DNA of 34,436 nt from CAMAPP01 sp046153685. Its GTDB lineage: Bacteria > Pseudomonadota > Alphaproteobacteria > CADEGL01. This document shows, one piece after another, positions 8,846 to 16,358 of this stretch. The first letter of the stretch is position 1. Each line of letters starts with the position of its first letter. The translations under genes and the position numbers were made by a program. The stretch lies in contig JBJXGH010000165.1 of the NCBI GenBank assembly GCA_046153685.1, positions 1 to 34,436 of the forward strand, read 5' to 3'. The notes beneath the pieces are model-generated. The model had not been told where the DNA came from. It saw nothing but the letters and a program-made list of their open reading frames with translations, and did not search any database.

Positions 8846-10090
8846 TCAGCGATAGCGCGCGAGGCGCTGGTCGAGCGCCGACAGGGCCACTGTCTCCTGC
8901 GCACCCGTATCGAGATCGCGCACGGTCGCGGTGCCGGCCTTGAGCTCGTCCTCGCCGATCAGCACGGCCGCGGCGGCGCCGAGCTTGTCGGCGCGCTTCA
9001 TGCGCTGGGCAAGCTTGCCCTTGTAGCCGAGTTCGACCGCAAAGCCGGCGCGCCGCAGCTGCGCGGCCAGGCCGGTTGCCACGCATTCGGCTTGCGCGCC
9101 GATGGGCACCAACGCCACGGGCCGAAGTGCCGCCGGCGGCTGGGCGAGCAGCATGGCCAGGCGTTCGATGCCGGCCGCCCAACCGATACCCGCGACCCGA
9201 GGCCCGCCCATGGTTTCGACAAGACCGTCATAGCGCCCGCCCGCGAGTACCGCGCCCTGCGAGCCGAGCGCGGTCGTCGTGAATTCAAAGGCGGTGTGGC
9301 AGTAATAATCGAGGCCGCGCACGAGGCGCGTGTTCAGGCTGTAGGCGATGCCGAGCGCCTTCAGCGCCTCGGTCACGGCCGCGAAAAAATCGCGCGAGAC
9401 GGTGTTGAGGTAATCGGTGAACACGGGCGCACCGGCGATGATGGCGCGATCGCCCTCGTCCTTCGAATCGAGAATGCGCAAGGGATTGCGCGCAAGACGC
9501 GCGAGGCTGTCCTCGGACAATACCGCGCGATGGCCATCGAGATAGGCAACGAGCGCGCCGCGATATGCCTCGCGGCTTTCGCGGTCGCCAAGCGTGTTCA
9601 ATTCGAGCACGGTCGCACCGAGCACGCCCAGTTCCTCGAGGATGTGCGCGCCCAGCGCGATCACCTCGACATCGCCCTGGGGCTCGGGCACTCCGAGAAG
9701 CTCGACATCGATCTGGTGGAACTGGCGCAACCGGCCCTTCTGCGGCCGTTCGTAGCGAAACATGGGGCCGTGGGTGAAGACCTTGAGCGGCAAGTCCTGC
9801 GCGAGGCCGCCGGTGATGAGCGCGCGCGCCAAGCCGGCCGTCGCCTCGGGGCGCAACGTCACCGAATCGCCACCCTTGTCCACGAAGGTGTACATCTCCT
9901 TCGTGACCACATCGGAAGTCTCGCCCAAGGTGCGGCGGAACACCTCGCTCAATTCCAGGATCGGGGTGTGGACTTCAAGATAGCCGTAGCGTTCGGCCAG
10001 CGAGCGCGCCGTCTCGACGACATGGCGATGGCGTCGCGCGTCCGCGGGCAAAAGATCCCGCGTGCCGCGGACCGCGTTCAGTCCCGACAT
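8846..10090 (-). CDS. hisS: Histidyl-tRNA synthetase
   Basis: Class II aminoacyl-tRNA synthetase charging tRNA-His, 414 residues, acting as a cytosolic dimer. Motif 1 region: RGTRDLLP at the N-terminus. Motif 2: FRYERPQKGRLRQFHQIDVE. The HisA-type signature LVRGLDYYCHTAFEF and motif 3 GIGWAAGIERL follow, then a C-terminal anticodon-binding domain (about 325-414). GGAG lies seven bases before ATG 10090. It is 21 nt downstream of the ispG stop and ends inside the prfA ribosome-binding site, so these genes are translated from one mRNA. Confidence 0.97.
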   Translation of the reverse strand: MSGLNAVRGTRDLLPADARRHRHVVETARSLAERYGYLEVHTPILELSEVFRRTLGETSDVVTKEMYTFVDKGGDSVTLRPEATAGLARALITGGLAQDLPLKVFTHGPMFRYERPQKGRLRQFHQIDVELLGVPEPQGDVEVIALGAHILEELGVLGATVLELNTLGDRESREAYRGALVAYLDGHRAVLSEDSLARLARNPLRILDSKDEGDRAIIAGAPVFTDYLNTVSRDFFAAVTEALKALGIAYSLNTRLVRGLDYYCHTAFEFTTTALGSQGAVLAGGRYDGLVETMGGPRVAGIGWAAGIERLAMLLAQPPAALRPVALVPIGAQAECVATGLAAQLRRAGFAVELGYKGKLAQRMKRADKLGAAAAVLIGEDELKAGTATVRDLDTGAQETVALSALDQRLARYR

Positions 10091-10111
10091 GGGCAGGCTC
10101 CGTTCACGCGG

Positions 10112-11248
10112 CTATTCGGCCGCGGCTGATTTCTTGAGTTCTTCGTCGGCCCGCGCGGCTTCGATTTGCGCCGCCTTCTTCTCGACCAACTCGACCAGAT
10201 GATCGACGATATCGCCGTCGCGCAATACGTGATGTTTTTCGCCGTTGAGATAAACTTGGTGATGCCCCTTGCCGCCACCCGTGAATCCAATATCGGTTTC
10301 TCGCGCCTCGCCCGGGCCGTTCACGACGCAGCCTATGACCGAAAGACTCATGGGCGTCGAGATGTGTGCCAGGCGTTTCTCGAGTTCCTCGACCGTCTTG
10401 ATGACCTGGAACTGCTGGCGCGCGCAGGACGGGCAGGAAATCACGTTGACGCCGCGATGACGCAGGCCGAGCGCCTTCAGCATGTCAAAGCCGACCTGCA
10501 CTTCCTCGCTCGGATCGGCCGAGAGCGACACCCGAATCGTGTCGCCGATGCCCGCCCACAACAATGCGCCCATGCCGATCGACGACTTGATGGTGCCCGA
10601 GCGCAAGCCGCCAGCCTCGGTGATGCCGAGGTGGAGCGGGTAGTCGCACGCCTCGGCGAGCTGCTGATAGGCGGCGACCGCGAGAAAGATGTCGGAAGCC
10701 TTGCAGCTGATCTTGAATTCGTGAAAATCCGCGTCCTCGAGCATTCTGACGTGATTGAGCGCGCTTTCCACCATCGCCTCGGGGCAGGGCTCGCCGTAAC
10801 GCTCGAGCAATTCCTGCTCAAGGCTCCCGGCGTTCACGCCGATGCGCATGGAACAGCCGTGATCCTTGGCCGCCTTCACGACTTCGCGCACGCGCGCCAT
10901 GCCGCCGATATTGCCGGGATTGATGCGCAGGCACGCCGCACCCGCCTCGGCCGCCTCGATGGCGCGCTTGTAGTGGAAATGGATGTCCGCGACGATCGGC
11001 ACATTGACCGCCGGAATGATCTGCTTCAACGCCGCGGTCGAGCCCTCGTCAGGCACCGAAATGCGCACGATATCGACGCCGGCCGCCTCGGCACGGCGAA
11101 CCTGCTCGATCGTGCCCTGAATGTCGGTCGTCAACGTCGTGGTCATGGTCTGCACCGTGATCGGCGCACCTCCGCCAACGGGAACCTTACCCACGAATAT
11201 CTGACGCGACTTGCGGCGCTGGATGTCTCGATAAGCCCGGACACTCAT
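10112..11248 (-). CDS. ispG: 4-hydroxy-3-methylbut-2-en-1-yl diphosphate synthase (flavodoxin/ferredoxin-dependent)
   Basis: IspG (GcpE) converts MEcPP to HMBPP in the non-mevalonate isoprenoid pathway, using a [4Fe-4S] cluster. The 378-residue protein has a TIM-barrel N-terminal part (VDIVRISVPDE, INPGNIGG) and a C-terminal cluster domain. The cluster domain has CPSC (two ligands), the third cysteine in GCVVNGPGEA, and the conserved glutamate of that motif. The C-terminus is short and lysine/glutamate rich. GGGA seven bases before ATG 11248 supports the start. It heads the ispG-hisS-prfA-prmC unit, with a candidate promoter at 11294-11321. Confidence 0.97.
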   Translation of the reverse strand: MSVRAYRDIQRRKSRQIFVGKVPVGGGAPITVQTMTTTLTTDIQGTIEQVRRAEAAGVDIVRISVPDEGSTAALKQIIPAVNVPIVADIHFHYKRAIEAAEAGAACLRINPGNIGGMARVREVVKAAKDHGCSMRIGVNAGSLEQELLERYGEPCPEAMVESALNHVRMLEDADFHEFKISCKASDIFLAVAAYQQLAEACDYPLHLGITEAGGLRSGTIKSSIGMGALLWAGIGDTIRVSLSADPSEEVQVGFDMLKALGLRHRGVNVISCPSCARQQFQVIKTVEELEKRLAHISTPMSLSVIGCVVNGPGEARETDIGFTGGGKGHHQVYLNGEKHHVLRDGDIVDHLVELVEKKAAQIEAARADEELKKSAAAE

Positions 11249-11293
11249 TTGTCATTCCCAAGCAGTGCCGGCCAAGACGGTCTGGCCGACGCG

Positions 11294-11321
11294 ACATAAT
11301 GTTCGGCTATTTATAGCTCAA
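11294..11321 (-). promoter_or_regulatory. Candidate sigma70 promoter of the ispG-hisS-prfA-prmC unit
   Basis: Minus strand: TTGAGC (11321-11316), a 16-nt spacer, TTATGT (11299-11294), about 46 bp before the ispG ATG. Both boxes match the consensus only partly and the spacer is one short, but the position and the local AT-rich sequence fit a promoter at the head of this unit. Confidence 0.4.
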
Positions 11322-11375
11322 GACCCGTCCCGCTCCCAACCATATGGGTCAGGCGCGCGGCCATGGAAAGCCCAC

Positions 11376-12509
11376 CTAGCCGCCCGCCAGTAATTTCTCG
11401 GGGTCGAGCGGAATATTCTTGCGCACCGTGCCGGGCGCGCCAAGCGCCGGCACTGCCTTGCCATCGACCGTGGCCTCGATGCCGCCCGCATTACCGGTGG
11501 AAAGGGTCAAGCCGGATAGGTTCGGCACGCGGAAACTCTCGCCCGGCTTGAGCAGGCGCATGCCGACGACATTGCCCTTGGCGTCCTGGACTTGAACCCA
11601 GCTTTCCGCCCTGGCACGGAGGACGACCCGCACATTGCCCTCGGCACCATACACCGGTCCATCCGGCGTGGGGGCTTTGGGCGCGGGCGTCGCCATCGCC
11701 GGGGGCGATGGCGGCGTCACGGACGCGGAGCGCGATGCGGCGGGCGATGTGGGAACAGATGCCGGGTTCTGACCGGTTGACGCCGGCGCGATCGGCGCCG
11801 TGGCCATCGCGGGCGGCGACTGCGTCACGGCCGGCGTTGCACTGGCCGGCATGGACGGCGGCGGCATCGAGACGGCGGCGGGAGCAGAAGCGGAAGATGT
11901 CGTGGGCGGAGAGGTGGAGGAAAGAGGCGGCGCGGAAGCGCCTGCTGGTGTCGATGGGCTCGTGGAAGTCGCATTGCCCGCAGATGCGCCTTCGGGCGAT
12001 GTGCCGTCGGCGGGCTTTGCTTCTTCCTCCGCCTTGTCCTCGGAAGGCTTTTCCGCGTCTTGGCCGGCAAATCCGACCGGCACGGACGGCACGGATTCAG
12101 TTACGCTGCGGTCGCGCGAGGCCATGTTGTGCCAGATGCCGTAAACGATCACCGCGGCCGCGGCCGAAGCGGCGATGGCGATGCGGCCCGGAAACCGGCC
12201 CTCGGAAACAGGCGATGGGAAAAGAAGCTCGGTGCGCCGGTTGAGCCCAGCGGCGCCTTCCTTGAAGCGCCGGATGATTTCCCCGCCGTCGAGTCGCAAA
12301 TAATCCGCATAGGCGCGCACGAAGCCGAGCGCATAGGCGTGCCCCGGCAATTCCTCGATCCGGCCGAGTTCGATGGCTTCGAGATAAGGCTGGCGGATGC
12401 GCAACATCGCCGAAACCTGATCCAGCGTAAGGCCCTGGCGCTTGCGCTCCTCGGCCAATAGGGCGCCCACCCCGCCTCCCGTAGCATCCGATGGACCTTG
12501 CGAGGCCAT
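11376..12509 (-). CDS. RodZ-like protein: helix-turn-helix, one membrane span, DUF4115
   Basis: A 377-residue bitopic protein with the RodZ layout. A cytoplasmic HTH_25 domain spans about 14-95 (LLAEERKRQGLTLDQVSAML, then LPGHAYALGFVRAYADYL). One membrane segment lies at about 108-128 (IAIAASAAAAVIVYGIW), with a basic residue before it. A periplasmic linker of about 130 residues is made mostly of A, S, P and T. The C-terminal DUF4115 domain (about 290-377) reads VVLRARAESWVQVQD and LLKPGESFRVP. RodZ links MreB to the cell-wall elongation machine. The HTH may bind MreB rather than DNA, so shape control is the likely role. AAGGAGA five bases before ATG 12509 is a strong ribosome-binding site. 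Its promoter region contains a palindrome. Confidence 0.88.
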   Translation of the reverse strand: MASQGPSDATGGGVGALLAEERKRQGLTLDQVSAMLRIRQPYLEAIELGRIEELPGHAYALGFVRAYADYLRLDGGEIIRRFKEGAAGLNRRTELLFPSPVSEGRFPGRIAIAASAAAAVIVYGIWHNMASRDRSVTESVPSVPVGFAGQDAEKPSEDKAEEEAKPADGTSPEGASAGNATSTSPSTPAGASAPPLSSTSPPTTSSASAPAAVSMPPPSMPASATPAVTQSPPAMATAPIAPASTGQNPASVPTSPAASRSASVTPPSPPAMATPAPKAPTPDGPVYGAEGNVRVVLRARAESWVQVQDAKGNVVGMRLLKPGESFRVPNLSGLTLSTGNAGGIEATVDGKAVPALGAPGTVRKNIPLDPEKLLAGG

Positions 12510-12628
12510 GCCCGTCTCCTTCGGGGTGTCGCGTGTGCCTGTCGTGGCGGCTCGACCGTTTCACGGTCCGGCCGACCCCGCGACGGACCAGCCGAAAATG
12601 CCAAAATTCCAATGATTTCCGGTTAATA

Positions 12629-12657
12629 CTCTAGCAAATCAAGCGCGCTTGTAACAA
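12629..12657 (-). promoter_or_regulatory. Promoter of the rodZ-like gene with a palindromic candidate operator
   Basis: Minus strand: -35 TTGTTA (12657-12652), 17-nt spacer, -10 CTAGAG (12634-12629). The spacer contains a perfect 12-bp palindrome, CAAGCGCGCTTG (12640-12651). It is overlapped by a near-palindrome, CTTGTAACAAG (12648-12658), covering the -35 box. A dimeric repressor bound there would block polymerase. That is inference from position only. Confidence 0.5.
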
Positions 12658-12715
12658 GTTCCCGCGCTCCAGGGCAAATCCGGCGCGCAGCACCCGCCAC
12701 TGGGGACGGCATTCG

Positions 12716-13936
12716 TCAATCGCGGTCGAGCCCATACGCCGTGTGCAGAGCGCGCAGGGCCAGTTCGGTGTATTCCTCGGCGATCAGCACGCTGATCTTG
12801 ATCTCGGAGGTCGAGATCACCTGGATATTGATGCCCTTGCCGGCAAGGGTCTGGAACATCAGTTGCGCGACGCCGACATGGCTGCGCATGCCGACCCCGA
12901 TAACCGAGACCTTGACCACGTTGGAATCAGGCACGAGCCGCACATAGCCCAAATCCTTCTGACGCTGGGATAGGAGTTGCACCGTGCGGTCGAGATCGGC
13001 GCGCCCGACGGTAAAAGTCAGGCCTGTCGTCTTGCCGTCCTCGGACACGTTCTGGACGTTCATGTCGACATTGATGCTGGCCTCGGCCAGGGGACCGAAG
13101 ATCGCCGCCGCCACGCCGGGGCGATCCTGGACGCCGATGAGCGTGACTTTCGCCTCGTCCCGACTATAGGCGATACCGCTGACAACTTCCTGTTCCACGA
13201 CTTCGTCCTCGCCGACGACCAGGGTTCCGGGGGAATCCACGAAACTCGAAAGCACTTGGACCCGCACGCCCTGGCTCATGGCCAGTTCGACCGACCGGGT
13301 CTGCAACACCTTGGCCCCAAGAGAGGCCATTTCGAGCATTTCCTCGTGGGTGATCTTATCGAGCTTGCGCGCCTTCGCAACGATGCGCGGATCGCAGGTA
13401 TAAACGCCGTCCACATCGGTGAAGATATCGCAACGATCAGCGCCGAGCGCGGCCGCCAGCGCAACCGCCGACGTGTCCGAGCCGCCGCGCCCCAGAGTCG
13501 TCACGCGGCCGTCCGAGGCGATACCTTGAAAACCCGATACGACCGGCACCTGGCCCTCGGCCATGTGGCTCTTGAGCACATCGGTCGCAATTGCCGCGAT
13601 GCGCGCCTTGCCGTGCACGTCATCGGTCGATACCGGAATCTGCCAGCCTTGCCACGAGCGCGCATCGACGCCCGCGGTTTGCAACGCAATGGCCACCAGA
13701 CCGCTCGAGATTTGCTCGCCCGCGGCTACGACGACGTCGTATTCTCGCGCGTCGTGCAGCGGCGAAAGCGCCTGGCATTTGGCCACGAGATCATTGGTCG
13801 TGCCCGACATGGCCGACACCACGACAGCGACTTGATGCCCGGCGTCGATCTCACGCTTCACGCGGCGCGCAACGGCCTGGATGCGCTCGACAGAGCCAAC
13901 CGAGGTGCCGCCGAATTTCTGAACGATCAAAGCCAT
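12716..13936 (-). CDS. lysC: Aspartate kinase
   Basis: First enzyme of the aspartate pathway to lysine, threonine and methionine (aspartate plus ATP to aspartyl phosphate), 406 residues. The catalytic domain starts MALIVQKFGGTSVGSVERI (KFGGTS motif) and has GRGGSDTSAVALAAAL. Two C-terminal ACT domains follow (about 265-335 and 345-406: VQDRPGVAAAIFGPLA and GKGINIQVISTSEI), the site of lysine/threonine feedback. ATG 13936 is chosen because the family begins MALIVQKFGG. The upstream extension to 14104 has no conservation and would overlap ubiG. It is a monofunctional enzyme of the LysC alpha/beta type, divergent from ubiG across 121 bp. Confidence 0.97.
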   Translation of the reverse strand: MALIVQKFGGTSVGSVERIQAVARRVKREIDAGHQVAVVVSAMSGTTNDLVAKCQALSPLHDAREYDVVVAAGEQISSGLVAIALQTAGVDARSWQGWQIPVSTDDVHGKARIAAIATDVLKSHMAEGQVPVVSGFQGIASDGRVTTLGRGGSDTSAVALAAALGADRCDIFTDVDGVYTCDPRIVAKARKLDKITHEEMLEMASLGAKVLQTRSVELAMSQGVRVQVLSSFVDSPGTLVVGEDEVVEQEVVSGIAYSRDEAKVTLIGVQDRPGVAAAIFGPLAEASINVDMNVQNVSEDGKTTGLTFTVGRADLDRTVQLLSQRQKDLGYVRLVPDSNVVKVSVIGVGMRSHVGVAQLMFQTLAGKGINIQVISTSEIKISVLIAEEYTELALRALHTAYGLDRD

Positions 13937-14057
13937 CAAACGATCCGTGCGCGATATCCCTCTGGCCCGCGATTGCCTATCCGCGGTTGCCGCCCTGGGC
14001 GCGCGTACCCATACTGTCTTTAACCCGCCTCGCGCAACGGAACTTGCCGGAAAATCC

Positions 14058-14804
14058 ATGCCCACCGCCCCACGCCCAACGGTTGACGACGCGGAAATCG
14101 CCAAGTTTGCGGCGCTCGCCCATGCCTGGTGGGACCCAAACGGCGCCTACCGGCCGCTGCACAAACTCAATCCCGCGCGCCTGCTCTTCCTCCGGGATGC
14201 CCTCGCGGCGCATTTTGGCTGCGACACGAAGGCGGCACGCCCCCTTGCCGGCTTGCGTCTGGTGGATATCGGCTGTGGGGGCGGCATCCTGTCCGAGCCC
14301 CTGTGCCGTCTCGGAGCCGAGGTAATCGGCATCGACGCCGCCACCGAAAACGTCGCCGCCGCCGAGTCTCATGCTCGCGAATTGGGCCTCGATGTGCGCT
14401 ACCGCGCAATCACGGCCGAGGAGCTCGCCGCCGAGGGCGCCAGCTTCGACGCCGCGATTTCGATGGAAGTGATCGAGCACGTCGCCGATCTCGGCGCTTT
14501 CCTCGCCGCCGCTTCCGCCCTCGTCCGCCCGGGCGGCGCCATGGCACTCGCAACCCTCAACCGCACGCTCAAATCCCTGGCGCTCGGCGTGGTGGCCGCG
14601 GAATACGTGCTCGGCTGGCTGCCGCGCGGCACGCACGATTGGAAGCGGTTTGTCCGGCCGTCCGAACTCGCCCGCCATCTGCGCGCCAATGGCCTGGCGC
14701 CTAAGACGCTTGCGGGGGTGGGCTACAACCCGATTTCCGACACCTGGGCAATCACGCCCGATCTCGGCGTGAACTACATGGTATTCGCAACCAAGTCCGC
14801 CTAA
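14058..14804 (+). CDS. ubiG: Bifunctional 2-polyprenyl-6-hydroxyphenol methylase / 3-demethylubiquinol 3-O-methyltransferase UbiG
   Basis: SAM-dependent O-methyltransferase for both O-methylations in ubiquinone biosynthesis, 248 residues, the usual size. The N-terminus carries the UbiG signature FAALAHAWWDPNGAYRPLHK. The SAM-binding loop is VDIGCGGG (69-76), with EVIEHV further on and the C-terminal segment TLNRTLKSLALGVVAAEY typical of UbiG. ATG 14058 gives the conserved N-terminus. The 37-residue upstream extension is unconserved and would overlap lysC. It diverges from lysC, and this pairing is common in alphaproteobacteria. Confidence 0.96.
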   Translation: MPTAPRPTVDDAEIAKFAALAHAWWDPNGAYRPLHKLNPARLLFLRDALAAHFGCDTKAARPLAGLRLVDIGCGGGILSEPLCRLGAEVIGIDAATENVAAAESHARELGLDVRYRAITAEELAAEGASFDAAISMEVIEHVADLGAFLAAASALVRPGGAMALATLNRTLKSLALGVVAAEYVLGWLPRGTHDWKRFVRPSELARHLRANGLAPKTLAGVGYNPISDTWAITPDLGVNYMVFATKSA

Positions 14805-14810
14805 GGGCGC

Positions 14811-15269
14811 TCAGGCATCGCCGCGCGGCCAGGGGATGCGTTGGAATGCGACGCCTTCCTCGGCAAGCGCGCTCGCCTGGTCGTCGCTGGTTTCGCCGTA
14901 GATATTGCGCTGCTCGGCTTCGCCGTAGTGAATCTTGCGCGCCTGCTCGGCGAAATCGCCGCCGACATACTCGCAGTTCTTCTCGATGTGTTCCTTGAGT
15001 TCCCTGATTTTCCCGAGCAGCGCCGTGGCCTCGGGACTGGCGGCCATGGCGAGTTGGCGACGCTCGGCGCCTTCGTTCGCCTCGCCGTCCGCCCCGCGCG
15101 ATTTGCCCGAGGCGATGCGCGGCGCCATGGGTGCCTTGGCAACATGGGTGTCGCCGCAGACCGGGCAAGAGATGAGCTTTTTCGACTTCTGGCGTGCAAA
15201 GGCCTTGCTGTCGGCGAACCACGCCTCGAACACATGACCTGCCTGGCATTTGAGATCGAAGACGATCAT
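14811..15269 (-). CDS. DUF1178 family zinc-ribbon-like protein
   Basis: A 152-residue protein of the DUF1178 family, function unknown. The N-terminus MIVFDLKCQAGHVFEAWF and the later CPVCGDTHVAKAPMAP supply C-x-x-C pairs that look like a zinc ribbon. A central charged linker is followed by a helical C-terminal half ending AFQRIPWPRG. In many alphaproteobacteria it follows a Nit-type amidase and grxC. Here it is about 4.1 kb away from them, separated by an opposite-strand block. It converges on ubiG with 6 nt between stops. Confidence 0.88.
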   Translation of the reverse strand: MIVFDLKCQAGHVFEAWFADSKAFARQKSKKLISCPVCGDTHVAKAPMAPRIASGKSRGADGEANEGAERRQLAMAASPEATALLGKIRELKEHIEKNCEYVGGDFAEQARKIHYGEAEQRNIYGETSDDQASALAEEGVAFQRIPWPRGDA

Positions 15270-15414
15270 GTGCGCTCAGAGCCCTGTGAAAATGAACGCT
15301 CGCCGGTTGCGCCCATATGGGGACGGTATGCCTAAAATGGCGTGAAATTTCGCCATGGCAAGGGCTCACTCGGCCAGGTCGTGGGCCGGAACGAGCCGAA
15401 GCTCGCAAGAGCCT

Positions 15415-15460
15415 CCATTTTCGGCCTTGCGAATAGCCCCATTTTTGGCCTTGCGAATAG
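15415..15460. repeat. Tandem repeat, 22-nt unit at 24-nt period, two copies
   Basis: CCATTTTCGGCCTTGCGAATAG (15415-15436) is repeated at 15439-15460 with one change (C to T). A TCGCAAG at about 15402-15408 pairs with the CTTGCGA inside the copies, so alternative hairpins are possible. It lies in the 276-bp gap upstream of the peroxiredoxin gene. The gap is otherwise empty and contains the divergent DUF1178 and peroxiredoxin promoters, neither of which I can place convincingly. Confidence 0.85.
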
Positions 15461-15545
15461 ATGGGCAATTGGCGAATCCTTCGCACTTACCGCGCGCCCC
15501 GCGATCGAGCCGGTGGCGAGCACATAGCGGATGGAGAGTGGTCCC

Positions 15546-16181
15546 ATGACTTTGCGCCTTGGCGATGTCGCGCCCGATTTCGAAGCGGAATCAAGCGCCG
15601 GCAAACTGAATTTCCACCAATGGGTCGGCAATTCCTGGTGCATTCTGTTCTCACACCCCAAGGACTTCACCCCGGTGTGCACCACCGAGCTCGGCTATAT
15701 GGCCCGGATCAAGCCTGAGTTCGACAAACGCAACGTGAAGATTCTCGGCGTCTCGGTCGATGCCGTCGAATCCCACAAGGGCTGGATCAAGGACATCGAG
15801 GAAACCCAATCAGCGACCGTCGCCTATCCGATCGTCGCCGACCAGCAGCGCAAAGTCGCCAATCTCTACGGCATGATGCACCCCGCGCACGACGAGGTGT
15901 ACACGGTGCGCACCGTGTTCGTGATCGACCCGAACAAGAAGATTCGGTTGATGATCACCTATCCGCAGACCTGCGGGCGCAATTTCGACGAGATCCTGCG
16001 CGTGGTCGATTCCCTCCAATTGACCGATCGCTTCAGCGTGGCGACGCCGGTCAACTGGAAGAAGGGCCAGGACGTGATCATCGTGCCTTCGCTGTCGGAC
16101 GACGACGCGAAGAAGAAATTCCCCAAGGGCTGGAAGGCGTTGAAGCCCTATCTGCGCATCACGCCCAATCCCGAATCCTGA
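15546..16181 (+). CDS. 1-Cys peroxiredoxin (Prx6 type)
   Basis: A 211-residue thiol peroxidase that reduces hydrogen peroxide and organic hydroperoxides. The active-site segment HPKDFTPVCTTELG holds the peroxidatic C45. The GRNFDEILRVVDSLQ signature and the long C-terminal domain (about 160-211) belong to the Prx6 group. That group lacks the C-terminal resolving cysteine of 2-Cys enzymes and relies on an external thiol. A cysteine in PQTCGRNF is common at that position and is not a resolving residue. GGAGAG seven bases before ATG 15546 fixes the start. It lies alone on the plus strand, followed by two tandem terminators. Confidence 0.95.
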   Translation: MTLRLGDVAPDFEAESSAGKLNFHQWVGNSWCILFSHPKDFTPVCTTELGYMARIKPEFDKRNVKILGVSVDAVESHKGWIKDIEETQSATVAYPIVADQQRKVANLYGMMHPAHDEVYTVRTVFVIDPNKKIRLMITYPQTCGRNFDEILRVVDSLQLTDRFSVATPVNWKKGQDVIIVPSLSDDDAKKKFPKGWKALKPYLRITPNPES

Positions 16182-16206
16182 ATCGACGATAAAGCCCGAC
16201 GCGACC

Positions 16207-16238
16207 GGGGCCGGCAGCTCTGCGCCGGCCCCTTTTTT
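16207..16238 (+). terminator. Intrinsic terminator of the peroxiredoxin gene, copy 1
   Basis: A perfect 9-bp GC stem GGGGCCGGC / GCCGGCCCC around the 8-nt loop AGCTCTGC, followed directly by TTTTTT (16233-16238). It starts 25 bp past the stop codon. This is a textbook rho-independent terminator. Confidence 0.92.
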
Positions 16239-16250
16239 CTCGACGACCCT

Positions 16251-16281
16251 GGGCCGGCAGCTCTGCGCCAGCCCCTTTTTT
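16251..16281 (+). terminator. Intrinsic terminator, duplicated copy 2
   Basis: A second copy 43-44 bp downstream: GGGCCGGC, the identical loop AGCTCTGC, GCCAGCCC with one mismatch in the stem (A opposite C), then C and TTTTTT (16276-16281). The loop identity shows it arose by tandem duplication of the first terminator. It further insulates the nitrilase operon from peroxiredoxin transcription. Confidence 0.85.
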
Positions 16282-16358
16282 GCCCGGCGCACGGGACGGT
16301 GGCATTGGTTTTTGCTTGCGGTTCGGCTTTGATGGCCGCCAAGGCAAGCGGAGGGCGA

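Noticed and set aside
11640..12060. Possible repeat array or CRISPR-like region in the Ala/Ser/Pro-rich stretch
   Set aside because: It is the low-complexity periplasmic linker of the RodZ-like protein; there are no regular repeats with unique spacers.
12977..14023. A 348-codon frame antisense to lysC
   Set aside because: Shadow of a conserved aspartate kinase gene; no family motifs.
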